The notes beneath the pieces were generated by a model. That model ran no database searches. It had not been told where the DNA came from and saw nothing but the letters and a program-made list of their open reading frames with translations. From Tubiluchus corallicola (taxonomy: Eukaryota; Priapulida; Priapulimorpha; Priapulimorphida; Tubiluchidae), in NCBI GenBank assembly GCA_030141605.1, contig JAQGDQ010000447.1, positions 1 through 64,000 of the forward strand: a DNA stretch of 64,000 nucleotides. The letters run 5' to 3'. Below, piece by piece: positions 12,890 through 24,855 of this stretch (within the stretch, counting starts at the first letter, position 1; every line of letters starts with the position of its first letter). Position numbers and translations under genes: made by a program.

Positions 12890-13176
12890 TAGGTTTTACA
12901 CGTCAAATGTAGACACAGGAAAGTTCAAATGTGACTTAGGTAAGTCAAATGTAGACATAAGAATTTCGAATGTGTTTTGGTAACTCAAATGTGACTTACG
13001 TAAGTCAAATGTAGACATAGGACATTTGACTTACCAAAAGCCCTTAAGATTTCTTGAAAATCATTGTTAACACATTTGAACTACCTAAGTCTACATTTGA
13101 GTTACCAAGACACATTTGAATTACCTAAATCTACATTTGACTTAACGTAGGTCTACATTTCGCATGTAAAACCTAT
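12890..13176. mobile_element. Fold-back MITE, family FB (copy 3, short)
   Basis: Runs from TAGGTTTTACACGTCAAATG to CATGTAAAACCTATA. Only the terminal repeat arrays remain; the internal core of the longer copies is absent, so this is an internally deleted, nearly all-stem copy of about 287 bp. Confidence 0.87.
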
Positions 13177-14879
13177 ATTATAGGTGAATATAAAGTTGTA
13201 AATAAAATACCGATTGTATACTTTATAACACGTTTAATATAATGTAATGAGTGTATGAAAAGCACTGTATACAGCATTAATTCAGAGTCACCATCCATAG
13301 ATATTTGTACAGTAAATTACTAATTTTCATTACTAATTTTCATTACTATGACAGTAAAACGATATCATGGCAGTAAAATAATTCGTTCAAAACACTGTCA
13401 GTCAATAGGCAAGATAATCAGAAAAGCGACAATCTGGCCCTGGAATTTAGTAAATTTTTTCTCAATTTCAAGAAGAGATGGACCAAGGCCAGACGTACCC
13501 TGTCAATTATTGCAAGCTTTATTAAAATTAAAGGTTCGCTAATGGCTTTATAATTAACTGCATTTCTACACTCGCCCAGTGAGACTTTTGTGGAGCAATG
13601 ATCTGAAATATTTACCGTTCTAGGACAAGTGCCAGAACAGCTTAAGAAATATCGGCGATACAGCAGATAATCGTGGTGGTTTGAATATTTTGAGTAAAGT
13701 AGTTTATAATGTCTGACATGGTTAGTAAGTGCATTTATTAGACAGAGATCGTATGAAATGAATTTCAATGACGTTTTTCATTGTATTATTACACACAAAA
13801 TTGAGTATTTAATCATGGCTGTAGAGTCGGTTATTATGATTATTTAGATTTACGCATAAATATATAGAGTCAGTAAATAAACACACCGTTCGCGGTGACC
13901 TCTAGCTGAGTGAAACCATGTTTAATCGAAAAATGATATATTATTAATGTGACTTACGAATCTAGGTTGTCGACAAAATTTCGAAAAATGGTATGAATGA
14001 TTATGTATAAATTGCTTGTTAAATTACATGTAAATGACCTCTCGCGATGGCCAAATGAAATCCTGCTACAATTGTCTCTGCTGACGAGACACGTAGGCGT
14101 AGTAATACAGTCCAAACTTTACAGTTTGCAAATAGTTCCACACACTCACTATAAAAGTGTGGCCTTAATATCATAGTTTATTGACTGACCGCTAACTTTA
14201 ATTGCCGCATATTAACTTGACAAATATCAAAACATATTTGTACTGATAAACAAGGCGTACTACGAAGTATTTACTGTCAGATCAGCGGGTAATGATGGTC
14301 ATTCAGTACCTATAGTTTCCCGCTGAAATTCAGTTATAAAAATGCAGATTTCGTCATTTTTCAAACGGTCTAATTTCAAGGAAGATAGTGTGATTTTTTA
14401 ATATACTACCCCATTTTTAAGTTAGATAAAAGTATACATTTTAACATAGTTAATACTGCAAAAGCGTTTCTGATATTTAAATAATAGATGGAAAACTTCA
14501 TTATAACTTCAGTCGATAAGTAAATAGCCTGACCACTCAGCTGTTAGACTAGCAAAACTGAGAACAAACTTTAGATCTATATAATAAATTTGTCTACTTT
14601 AGCATAAATGCAATGTTGTAAAGTTAAAACAAAACAATTTGGCGAAATCTTTTTGACAAATTTTTAATTTTTATTACAGGTATTTTAAGTAGGCTATAAT
14701 AGCAGGGCGTAATAAGCTGCAAAAGCAAACTTTAGTAAGAAGTTGTTTAGTGCGTTATACTTTTTTCTTTGCCACTTGGTAGCGCCATGTGTTTTGCATT
14801 TATGCCATAAGTGTTAAAAAATAAAGTAATGCAATATTAAAGTAATGTCAGCTAATTACATTCGAACAATCTAGCGTTT
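13177..14879. other. Intergenic, nothing recognised
   Basis: A+T-rich with short open frames only; none shows a domain. Confidence 0.4.
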
Positions 14880-15175
14880 AATTTTTGTGACAAAAAATCC
14901 TTTTCAAATTTTGACTAAATTTTGTGACAAAATAATTTTCAAATCTTGCTGACATCTAGAGACAAAAAATCGTATTTAGATTTGGTGAAATCTTGAGACT
15001 AAAAATCTTTTTTTAGATTTTGATAAAATCTCAAGACAAAAAATCGTTTTTAGGTTTGATGAAATCTTGAGACAAAAAATCGTATTTAGATTTGGTGAAA
15101 TATTGAGACAAAAAATCATTTTTAGATTTGAGACAAAAAATCGTTTTTAAATTTGATGAAATCTTGATACCCTTA
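14880..15175. repeat. Minisatellite, about 34-40 bp units
   Basis: Diverged tandem units of the form GAxACAAAAAATCGTTTTTAG followed by ATTTGATGAAATCTT. The minus-strand frame across it is repeat-driven. Confidence 0.85.
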
Positions 15176-15447
15176 GCAAACATGGTTTTTATCCAGGTAA
15201 AACTGCTCCTGTAAAAAAATTTTCCCGGTAAGTATACAAGCATCCAGAAGAGCGTTATTAGGAAAGCTATTAAATGTAGCGGAAACCACAATACAAACAC
15301 ATTAAATTCTATGCACACATCCGCTTAACATTGTGAATCCTGCAAGGATTACGTGCTGAACTGTTGTTCTTACCCTGACAAAACAAACAAAACTTCTATG
15401 AATGATGTGAAAAAAAACGCGATGCACTAAACAGCTGATTTGAGAGC

Positions 15448-16183
15448 TAAAGAGAAGGCGGAGCCTTCTGACAAGTTAGGCTTATTTCAATGTTCGCGAA
15501 AAATGTTAGAAGGATTTAGTAATAAAACTGTAATAACCGCCTCGTGTAATTAGTAAAATCACCTTAAAAAGTCGCGATTACTTCGTGCTTGAACGCTCCG
15601 ATTTTGAACGCCTGTTCTTCCACCAATGACGTCATTCGTCCCGAAGCACTGTCAGTCGTCGTCAAAAGAAACTTGGGCTTAGAAAAATATAACAAAGAAA
15701 CTTGAAAAAACTGCCTTTGAAGCATAAATTTAAAATACACTACTCAGAATAGAAATTTTCTGGCGCAGTGGTTGCCGCCATTCACTTAAAAATCATGACG
15801 TAACTGGGAGACATCGTGACTTTTCGTAAGCGCGTCGTGGCTTTCCGTAAGAGCGAGCTGCTTAAACTAATTCAAACTTTTTGCAGCTTACCTAATGTTC
15901 GTGCAAAATATCACAAAATTAGCTATCTAATTTTTTTGTAAAACATACTATACTTTTGATGAAAGATTGACAGTGCGTTGCTTTTCTTCAAGACGAATGA
16001 CGTCATTGGAAGACGAATGCTCATTGAAAATGGGAGCGTCCACGCATGAAGTGATCGCGACTTTAAAGTGATTTTACTAGTTACACGAGGCGCTCATTGC
16101 AGTTTTATTATTAAGTCCTTCTAACATTTTTCGCTGACATTGAAATAAGTCTGACCGCCTAGAATGCTTGATCTTTCCTTTAA
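15448..16183. mobile_element. Long-TIR MITE, family TTAAAGG (copy 1)
   Basis: The two ends are long inverted repeats of roughly 150 bp. The left has CTTATTTCAATGTTCGCGAA then AAATGTTAGAAGGA; the right carries the inverse (TCCTTCTAACATTTTTCGC, then CATTGAAATAAG). Outer edges resemble TTAAAGGAAA, as in the copy at 50103-50635. It encodes nothing. Confidence 0.85.
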
Positions 16184-16589
16184 GTGATTCTGTTTGAAAG
16201 GTTTATCTTCTGAATTTTTTGTCTATGTTCTGCTGTCATTTTACATTTCGTGATACATTACTTTCACTATATCGTAGAAAGTCAACAATACTTACTATCA
16301 AACTTTCTATAGAAGAATCTATTGCTAATAATAGCATTTGCTCAACTCTTCTCAAGCGCCATTTGCCATTTACCGCTATCTGAGCTTTTAATCTAGCACA
16401 AATATTTGAACCATTTTTCTAAATTTGAATAAGCTATCCTCTGGAATGCAGAAGTACATGTACTTAGCAGACTGATAGTGTATGGTATCTTAAAGTAGCG
16501 CTTATCGGGCGGACTTATTTCAAACAATTCCGCAAGAACACGTTGTGTTTTATTAGTTTATAAACTATGCCAGCTGCATCACTGTGTTA

Positions 16590-17125
16590 TAGTTTACCTT
16601 ACCTTAGACCTTAGTCCTTCCTGCGCATTGATGCACATTGGGCAAACAGCATTTTCCACTGAGTTCTATGGGCGGCTTCGTTCTCTACGTTTTCCCAACA
16701 TCTGTTGACAGCTCGAAGGTCTTCTTTGAAGGATCTGCGCCACGTTGTTTTTGGCCGACCTCTTTTTCGTTTCCCACCAGGTGGTTCCCACTGTACTGCT
16801 GTTTTGGCGTAGCGACTTTCTGATAGACGGAGAATATGTCCAGCCAGTTTCATTCTTCTCTTTGTAACTATATCTTGTAACCGCAATGACTGCGCTCGTT
16901 GAAGAACTTCTACATTGGTGACATGGTCGCGGTAGGAGATTTTTAGTATCTTTCGAAGGCATTTTTGGTGGAAGACGTTCAGTTTCTTTGATAACTCCGC
17001 TGTGACTTTCCAGGTTTCGCTGGCATAGAGAGCCGTTGGCAGCACAATGGCGTTGTACAGACGAAGTTTGATTTTCATGTCAATTTTCTTGCTTGTCCAG
17101 ATTTTTCCCATCTTCCTAAATACTG
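16590..17125 (-). pseudogene. 5'-truncated LINE reverse transcriptase, C-terminal part
   Basis: An open frame of 166 codons (17111 down to 16611) plus a few in-frame codons upstream. It matches the region C-terminal to the catalytic core of non-LTR retrotransposon reverse transcriptases: a segment like KLRLYNAIVLPTALYASETW, then RLQDIVTKRRMKLAGHILRL and the basic GKRKRGRPKTTW motif. No YxDD catalytic motif is present and an in-frame stop lies just upstream, so it is a dead 5'-truncated copy. The sequence downstream of its stop ends in a TAAGG-type repeat, likely the 3' tail. The exact clade is not certain. Confidence 0.88.
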
Positions 17126-17452
17126 CTGTTGCAATATTTTAGCAATATATAGTTTAACAATATTAAAATCCAGATGCAAGTACTTGTTTAAAAGATTTAG
17201 GTGTATCCTTTGCCTCCACGGAACATTGAACTGCTTTTTCTGTGTTTTGCTGTTTGTTGCTATATTATAAGTTAACTTGTATAATAGTGTAGGCTTTTTG
17301 GCACATTTTGTGGAGGTCTATTATTGGTCATAAGCTGCTTAATCTTTTTTTATACAGTTTGTAAAGTATATTGTCATATCAGTCCTAATACCCTCATACT
17401 AAATTATGTTGTTGTTATGTGTCCTGTATTTAGTGTGAAAGGTGATAAATAA
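17126..17452 (+). other. Possible LINE 3' untranslated tail
   Basis: No coding sequence. It ends GGTGATAAATAAATGAC immediately before the tetranucleotide array, the usual look of a LINE or SINE 3' end with its microsatellite tail. Confidence 0.35.
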
Positions 17453-17472
17453 ATGACTTACTTACTTACTTA

Positions 17473-17545
<73 letters not shown>

Positions 17546-17645
17546 CTACCTACCTACCTACCTACCTACCTACCTACCTACCTACCTACCTACCTACCTA
17601 CCTACCTACCTACCTACCTACCTACCTACCTACTTACTTACTGCT
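17453..17645. repeat. TTAC/TACC tetranucleotide array
   Basis: About 90 bp of (TTAC)n followed by about 90 bp of (TACC)n, then TTAC again. The plus-strand Thr-Tyr-Leu-Leu/Pro frame is an artefact. Confidence 0.97.
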
Positions 17646-17789
17646 AGAACGTATGTGAATAAATGACGTTAATATCTTATTTACTAAACCTGAAAATGTT
17701 GTAACGTTTAAACGTTACAGTTAGGCTATGCAGTGTTGCCCTACAATCTCAACTGTCACACTCTGTCTGCTAAATGCATTACGCCAACA

Positions 17790-17865
17790 AGATTAATTTA
17801 ATCTAATCTAATCTAATTTAATTTAATTTAATATAATTTAATCTAATTTAGTCTAATTTAGACAC
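17790..17865. repeat. AATCT/AATTT pentamer-like run
   Basis: Degenerate run of TAATCTAATCTAATTTAATT type. Confidence 0.8.
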
Positions 17866-18149
17866 GTTTAAAGTTTTGGGAATACAGCCATCGTACAAAT
17901 CAAAAATGTTAAAGAAAAACCGGATCCAATCTTAAATTATAGTTCATATAAAATATATACTCAATTCAATTTCAATTTATTTATATCTTTGTAGTGTTAC
18001 AATAAAACATGATTAATAAAAGAATCTCTAATAAGTTTTGAAAAATGGTTAAAATGTATAGATAGATCTAGAACTAGAGAAAGGATAGCGAAAAGACTAT
18101 AAAGTCACCTAGTCTGCTATCCTTGAATACTAATAATATATACCTTATG

Positions 18150-18412
18150 AAAGACAGGTGCTGTGTCTCTCTGTTCAAAGGTGTTCAGTTGTGACGTAAC
18201 CCACACGTTCGAAAGCTCATGCGTTGGCACTTGAAATTTCGATTTTAAACTTAAAATTCACCGAGTTTTTTCTATCACAGAAAATGTTGTACAGTAGCGC
18301 TGTACTTCAATTTTCGCTTTCGCAAGCACGTGCAACATGCTCATGGAATGTTTGTGCTGTTGAAAATACGTTCATTTGTGATGTCATCATTAGTTTAGCT
18401 CATCTGCATTTA
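18150..18412 (+). repeat. Dispersed repeat R1 (copy 1)
   Basis: Shares about 260 bp with 59612-59895 in the same orientation. Conserved blocks include CACACGTTCGA then AGCTCATGCGT, and GCACTGTACTTCAATTTTCGC in the second copy (GCGCTG here). No terminal inverted repeats recognised; type unknown. Confidence 0.7.
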
Positions 18413-18446
18413 ATTAAGTTTTTAGCGTATTAATTAATTATGAGTA

Positions 18447-18780
18447 ACACCTTGGTATTATTATAGGTGTTACAGTGTATACTTCTACTGTATTTCAAAA
18501 TGGGGTAGGAAATGAAACTCGTGTTGTTTTCCTTTAATTAAACTAATTTTAGCTGAGCAGGTACATGTTAATGTACGAATGATGAATGCACGGTGCACAG
18601 TAAGGGAAAGGTGACACCTTGGCATTATTATAGGTGTTACAGTGTACACTTTTACTGTTCCTCAAAATGGGGTAGGATATGAAACTTGTGTTGTTTTCCT
18701 TTAATTAAACTAATTTTAGCTGAGCAGGTACATGTTAATGTACGAATGATGAACGCACGGTGCACAGTAAGGGAAAGGTG
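18447..18780. repeat. Tandem duplication of a 167-bp unit
   Basis: Unit 18447-18613 is repeated at 18614-18780 with few differences, both starting ACACCTTGG and ending AAGGGAAAGGTG. The high similarity suggests a recent duplication. Confidence 0.95.
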
Positions 18781-19226
18781 ACTTAACAAACAACTGGCTT
18801 TTTTGTATAAGTTCTTATGATTGAGCATAATTAGTTTTTAGTGTCTTAATCAAGTTCAGAGTTCCTTTTAAGACCAACATTGTAACTAAACAAAGCAATG
18901 CATTGTATGCACTATGAGCTGCATTGTATGCTCTGTGAAGTATCTAGCGTTTGAAGTGTTCACGTTAATTATAACAGTGGTAATGACACCAGGAAACAGG
19001 CGTATCTCTTGTCAAAATCAATGCTTTCTGTTTTATTAATGTTCGGCTACAGGAGTGCAGAGGCAAATTCTGGACGGAAGAGAGTGTTTTTGATGACGTT
19101 TCCGGTGTAATGAGCTTTTAAATAAACAAGTTGATCGTAATGCAATTCAATAAATTTTATTGTGTAATTGTTATATTGTGTAGTATATACGCGCTCGACA
19201 ATTAACATTATAAAATAATGACGGGC

Positions 19227-19372
19227 ACAATAAGTCTTTTCACAGTTCCAGCTGTGATTGATGATGATCGTGAAAAGGTCAAAGGTTAAGTGTACCAGAC
19301 AACGCATTTTTGTACACTTGACAACACCTCGCAGCCCAAGCTGTTGTAATAGGCGCACTAAACGTTTTAACA
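19227..19372 (+). mobile_element. MITE family AATAAGCC, left-end fragment
   Basis: AATAAGTCTTTTCACAGTT, then GATGATGATCGTGAAAAGGT and the block ACACTTGACAAC. It matches the left ~145 bp of the full copies at 28380 and 56407. The right end is lost. Confidence 0.8.
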
Positions 19373-21034
19373 GTTAGCTAGAAGCTAAGTGGACTTCTTG
19401 CATTGATATTATATTATTAGTGCAATTGTTATTGGTTGTCAATAGATGATTGCCGTCCGCCCCCCCCCCCGCCCCAAACTAGAGCAACTTAGAAATTTTT
19501 TACGGCAGATTCCTTATGCCCCCTCTTCCTTGTGAAACTTCTACCCGTACGCCTATGGGTGAATAGATTTATTTCAAAGAACAAATTACTTATATTACTG
19601 ACTGGCCTTGCCGTGACAATGTTTGACACAACTCACACTAGAGGGCGGAAACGCATCCTTTTAAAAATTTAGACACCTACAATTATTAACATCTATTCAG
19701 TGCAAGTATTAGGTCGTCAGTAATGCGATGGTCTTGAATCGAGAGAGTTAAAAGACTCGTTACACAGTTCACTAACCGAGAATAAAGAGGAAGAACTAGG
19801 CGTCAGATTGTTTTAAATTGATATCTCAGTGAAAGAGGTGATCGAGTTGGAAGGGTGTAGAGGAGAAGACGATTTGGGGCACGTGCAAAAAGCGTTGAAA
19901 AAGCGTCGTACCCATCATGCGAATCTAATATCTAACCATTGCACGGGTGCACAAACGACCCCGCTTTTACACTCCAGGTTTAAAGTACCTACGGTTCCCC
20001 AAACACTTTTAAGACTAATGTTTGTTAAAGAAGAGATATGTGTTTGTTTAGCTGAGATTTTGTAAAGTAGGCGCCTATCAGTGAACGTGAGTGAAGTAAG
20101 CCGACGTTGAAGTTCCTCAAAAAGTTGAAAACGCGGACACCATTTTAAATTGAGTAACAATGCAAGAAGTTGTACAGTATGAAGCTTTGCCAACTTTCTG
20201 AGATATTAACTAGCCTATAACATTTGATTTGGTAATTTAAATTTAGCCTAGCTTACCCCAGACATCGTTTATAGTCAGTTCATTCTGCACTCGTGCTAGA
20301 TTCTCTGCAGTTGAAATAAGACAGATTCTTTCTTGAGAATGTGGAAAGACAATTCATGCTCTGCGCCAAGTGTGTGTTCTGTATTTTTATTGAAAAAAAG
20401 GGCACAAGTGTTGTGGCATGCACTGTTCCTTTACGACTCGCTGGAACTCAGAAGAAATGTTTTTGAATTGTCTTTTTCTAATATGCGATTTTTCTACCAC
20501 TGTCACAACTTCACGCCATCTTGATAATGCTCAAAATGGCGGAATAAGTAATTTTTTTACATAGCACTTTAATTAAGTTGATATAATTGTAAAATGGTAA
20601 AAATTCAGGACTACTTCTTATGCTTCTAGGTAATATATACGTTACTATCTTCTAATTATTATACATAGTATTACTGTACACGATAGAAGCACTGTAGAAG
20701 CAGTCAGTGTACAGAAATTGCAACATCGGATGACAGCAGAGCTTTGCACACCTTTTCTGCTGTCAAAATTCTTTAATATAAACATTTACAACAATGCGTC
20801 CACCCTTGTAATGAAAGGATTTTAATCTCTCGCGGCAGACGTTTCGTCATGAAATGTGTTACAGTGTCATCAATGCAAATTTCATCATAACTTTGGATTT
20901 TCTAGGTTATGTAACAAAGAACAATAGTCTGCAGCAACTACTGGAACGTGCTGTGTTTATTTAACAATTAATGTTTTATTGTACTATTACTGATTTTATT
21001 TGACTGGTAAAACATTGCATTTTCCTTTAAACAA
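19373..21034. other. Intergenic, nothing recognised
   Basis: Includes a C run at about 19460. No open frame here shows a domain. Confidence 0.4.
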
Positions 21035-21038
21035 TTAA

Positions 21039-21483
21039 CCCTTTCATACCCGTTGTATCCCGTGGGATACGAGAATATTTTCTGCCTTTAAAATTAAAAA
21101 AATTTTAAAACTGACATTTATTTGATCTGTTAGTAGTTATTTTGATTCAAGCCAATAACAATAGACTAAAAATAGTGATAAAATGGCAAACTAGAAAATC
21201 TACATGCGCAAGGTATAGTACTTTAGAGATGACTTTGTACAGATCAGCATAGCATGCCTACTAAATGTCTTAAATACTTTAAAAAATTATCAGCAGTTGC
21301 AAAATGAAGCACATTTTATGCTTCCACTGAATCCCAATGTATCCCGTGGGATACAGGCTATATTTAGCACGCGGGCACAGGTAGAAAAAAATAATTAGTA
21401 TGTGTAAACAAGATGGACGTACTGAACAAAAGTACCAAGCCAAAATTTTTTCTTATTAAAAAAGTAATTTGGGACTGAAAGGG
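21039..21483. mobile_element. piggyBac-like MITE (copy 1)
   Basis: Flanked by TTAA at 21035-21038 and 21484-21487, with inverted ends CCCTTTCA and TGAAAGGG (separated from the interior by matched TxCCC and GGGAC). TTAA duplication is the piggyBac signature. Inside, the near-palindrome GTATCCCGTGGGATAC occurs near both ends (21055-21070 and 21339-21354). Confidence 0.82.
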
Positions 21484-22018
21484 TTAAAGAGTAGATTGTT
21501 TTAACCTACAGTTTACGATTGGGTTTTGCTTTAAGGCACCATAGGATACGTAAACCTTTCAAGAAGGTTTTAGCAGACTGGAATGTCAGTTCTTACAATA
21601 TCTTTGTCACTTTACAACAATGGATAATTTAACCTTAAATACATTAAAGGGCAGCTATCTTCATGATAACGTCTTTCAAACTTTACAAACCACGAAACGG
21701 CTTTCATCTTCAAACTTGAATCTGATTACTTTAAAGTGGTGAGATTTTTATCTAGTTGAACGCTTTGTGAAATTTAAAGTTTCGAATCGTAGATGCAATC
21801 CTGAGTGGAAGAGGCTCGATGATGAATATGGGTTCTTTATTTCCGGTCTGATATCCGCCGCAATCATAGGTCTGGACAATCATATTTCTGTTCAACCTGA
21901 TTGTAAAATCACTGATTGAGTAATGAAGTGTTTATTTGCTAATTTGCCGTAATCATTAACTGTAAATAAGTTTCAAAATCATATTTAAAATATATTACAC
22001 GGTAGATCATGATTATAA

Positions 22019-22476
22019 CCCTTTCATACCCGTTGTATCCCGTGGAATACGAGAATATTTTCTGCCTTTAAAATTAATAAAATTTTAAGACTGACAGTTA
22101 TTTGATCTGTTAATAGTTATTTTGATTTAATCCAATAACAATAGACTAAAAATGGTGATAAAATGGCAAACTAGAAAATCTACATAGCATAAAAAACTGC
22201 TCAAGGTACAGTACTTTAGAGACGACTTTGTACAGATCAGCATAGCATGCATACTAAATGTCTTAAATACTTTAAAAAATTATCAGCAGTTGCAAAATGA
22301 AGCACATTTTGTGCTTCCATTAAATCCCAATGTGTCCCGTGGGATACAGGCTATATTTAGTACACGGGCACAGGTAGAAAAAAATAATTATCATGTGTAA
22401 ACAAGATGGACATACTAAACAAAAGTACCAAATCAAAAAAATTTTCTTATTAAAAAATAATTTGGGACTGAAAGGG
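22019..22476. mobile_element. piggyBac-like MITE (copy 2)
   Basis: Same family and orientation as the copy 1 kb upstream. The right flank is TTAA (22477-22480); the left flank reads ATAA, probably mutated. The internal palindromes are present with one change each (22035-22050 and 22332-22347). Confidence 0.82.
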
Positions 22477-22854
22477 TTAACAGCTTGTGTCTGTCTTAGT
22501 TTGCTGATTAACTAACTAAATGGACTTGAATTTTAATCTTTTTTTGTTAAATCATTGAATGTCGTTATTTTCGGGAAATCATGTGTGATACACGAAGCGA
22601 TAGAGATATCAGAAAATCACTGAGTTTGAGATGTTACATAGATTTGCATACATTTAAGCAGAGTATACCATATTCCCAGTTCTTGTATTACTGTGTTTTA
22701 TTTTAATGATTTAGCAACGGATTTTATGGTCGTAGCATATTATCAATTCTGAAGTTTTATCTGTGTTAGAATGTAAATAAATAAGTTCTGTGCTTCTTTA
22801 ACATCTGAGATGTGCAATTAAGGTCCCATGTAGTGTCCTCTTGTACTTCGAACA

Positions 22855-23190
22855 ATCAGGATGTGGAACAAGCTTCCTGGCATAGCAGTAAATGCTAGTT
22901 CCGTCGAGACGTTCTGGCGGGTGACTCTTGAAGCCATCAGAGTCATGGAGACGCCTTTTCGTATGGGAAATTGTAAAAAAATACACGTCTTTAAATGCCT
23001 CATTAATAAACCACGCCTGACACTTTGTTCCTTTATGATATCGAGTAGACATTGTTGGTTGATGCACTGGGCACATTGACGTCACACATGAGTCCATGTT
23101 TTTTTAGGTTTTGGAATTAACAATGAAGATTCAATCAATCAATCAATCAATTTATTTCACTCCAGCAATACATATACAATACATCAACAT
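22855..23190 (+). pseudogene. LINE ORF2 C-terminal remnant and 3' tail
   Basis: A plus-strand frame from 22861 begins MWNKLPGIAVNASSVETFWR, which matches the WNxLP...SVxxF motif at the very C-terminus of CR1/jockey/L2-type LINE ORF2 proteins. The frame then decays. A TCAA-type repeat and A+T-rich tail follow at 23130-23155. Clade assignment is inference. Confidence 0.5.
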
Positions 23191-24392
23191 ACAATATTAT
23201 TGAAATAAAAGGAAACAGTATAGGTAAAAAAACGTTGGCGAAGTAAAAATAACCAAATAAAAGAGTTGCTGTATGGCACCTTGAAAGCTTGGCTTGTTAA
23301 AGTGGCACAAATGGGTGAATGAAAGAATGGTTAGGGTTAGTAGACATGATGGAATGGAAAAAATAATAAGATTAGGGAAAGGAAGAAGGAAAAGAGGAGA
23401 AGAAACGACCACACTAAAGATTGAAGTAGTTGGCACAAATGTTGTGCGTAAAAATCCTAAAAAGTAAAAACGGGGAAGTTTGTAGATAGTAAGAAATATT
23501 TCAAACACAGGTGGTTTTTTTATAGCCTATTGGTCGTAAAAGTAAATTAGGTATGTTTGTCTCCAAATTTTTTCACGTCACGTCTGGTCCTTACTACAAC
23601 CACTGTATTTTTTATTTGTTGATAATTCTTGAAATAGGGTTACCACGTCTCATTAGTCTCAATTTAACGAATACCATTTTGGCTTAGCTAGGAAACCACA
23701 ACATGTATTGATTTGTTATACGTTCATGCGCTTCAGCTTAACACTAGTAGGTGTAGGCACGTAGATCTGCCCATTGTAGTGCCAGACTACTGCCTTACTG
23801 TTGTCAGGTGTGTGAACTAGCCTTTACTGTACTTCGGCGTTGTTGCAGCGCCGCAGGTTGTGTGAGACGTCTCGAACAAGACTTAATCATAAGTTTCCTC
23901 ACGAGTCGGCTCGAAGAATCAGAGCAGAACGTTGAGATGGTCGTCCCTAGGTACGTGTCCACTAAGATGACAAATCAACAGCGCGAGTAAAAAATGATCT
24001 GAACGAGTTTTGCAAGCCTCGGGCGCGGATGTGTTAGCAATAAAACCGCAAACTAATCATTCCACCTAAAACACGACATACATCAATCTGGACGCATAGA
24101 CGTTTGGGCCTCTATTGGTCAATACTTGTAAACCGCAAAATTACACAGTTGGCAAGTTATTCGTTGCTTGGGTATACTGTACCCATGTAGAGATACTGAC
24201 TGCATGTAGTAGGGTAATTATACCTAAATAGGAGGGCCAGCAAACTGTTTTGTGGATGGAGCTTTATTGAAAGCGAAATTAGTCAATAGGTTGACAATCA
24301 GTCACATTGCAATGGGTCACATTTCCAGCACACCGAAGACCGAAGACTGCCGTAGCTAATCTCGTGGAATCCCTTCGGTGCCCAAGGAAATT
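23191..24392. other. Intergenic, upstream of the TRIM gene
   Basis: No confident gene. A 60-codon frame at 23808-23990 has no recognised domain. This stretch and the next could contain promoter or untranslated first exons of the TRIM gene. Confidence 0.4.
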
Positions 24393-24492
24393 ATGGCCCC
24401 CGGCAAAGTGAAGGAAAACGAATTTTATCCGCTGCCGTTACCTGTGCTTGCAGATCATTTGGAACCATGTCAAGAACTGTTACGCGCTTCTG
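24393..24492 (+). other. Possible 5' untranslated exon with uORF of the TRIM gene
   Basis: An ATG at 24393 opens a GC-richer frame of 33 codons ending at a donor-like GGTAGG (24493). Joined to the acceptor at 24825/24826, the frame stops within a few codons, 18 bases before the TRIM start. It would then be an upstream ORF rather than part of the protein. Speculative: no transcript evidence can be seen. Confidence 0.25.
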
Positions 24493-24855
24493 GTAGGAGT
24501 TTCGTGAACTAAATGTAATCATGTTTTCGAAAATGTCAGACAGCTTATAGAGGGCAAAACGGCAAAAACTGTGTTACACTTATTACTGTGTTACTGCTGT
24601 CTGTTTGTTATTCGAACAGTCATTCAGTCTGTCTGTTTATCAATCTATCTATCTGTAGGAAATAAACCATAATGAAATTGGCTGGTACTCCACACTAATA
24701 ATCATTTTACGTTTTATTACGTTTCATTGACCAAGATATATATTTGTGTATATATATATATATACCATATCTACTCATAATGCCCAATAATAACACGCAA
24801 TAATGTCTACTCATTTATTTTACAGGTCACCACTTTTAGTGGGACAGAGATTGAG

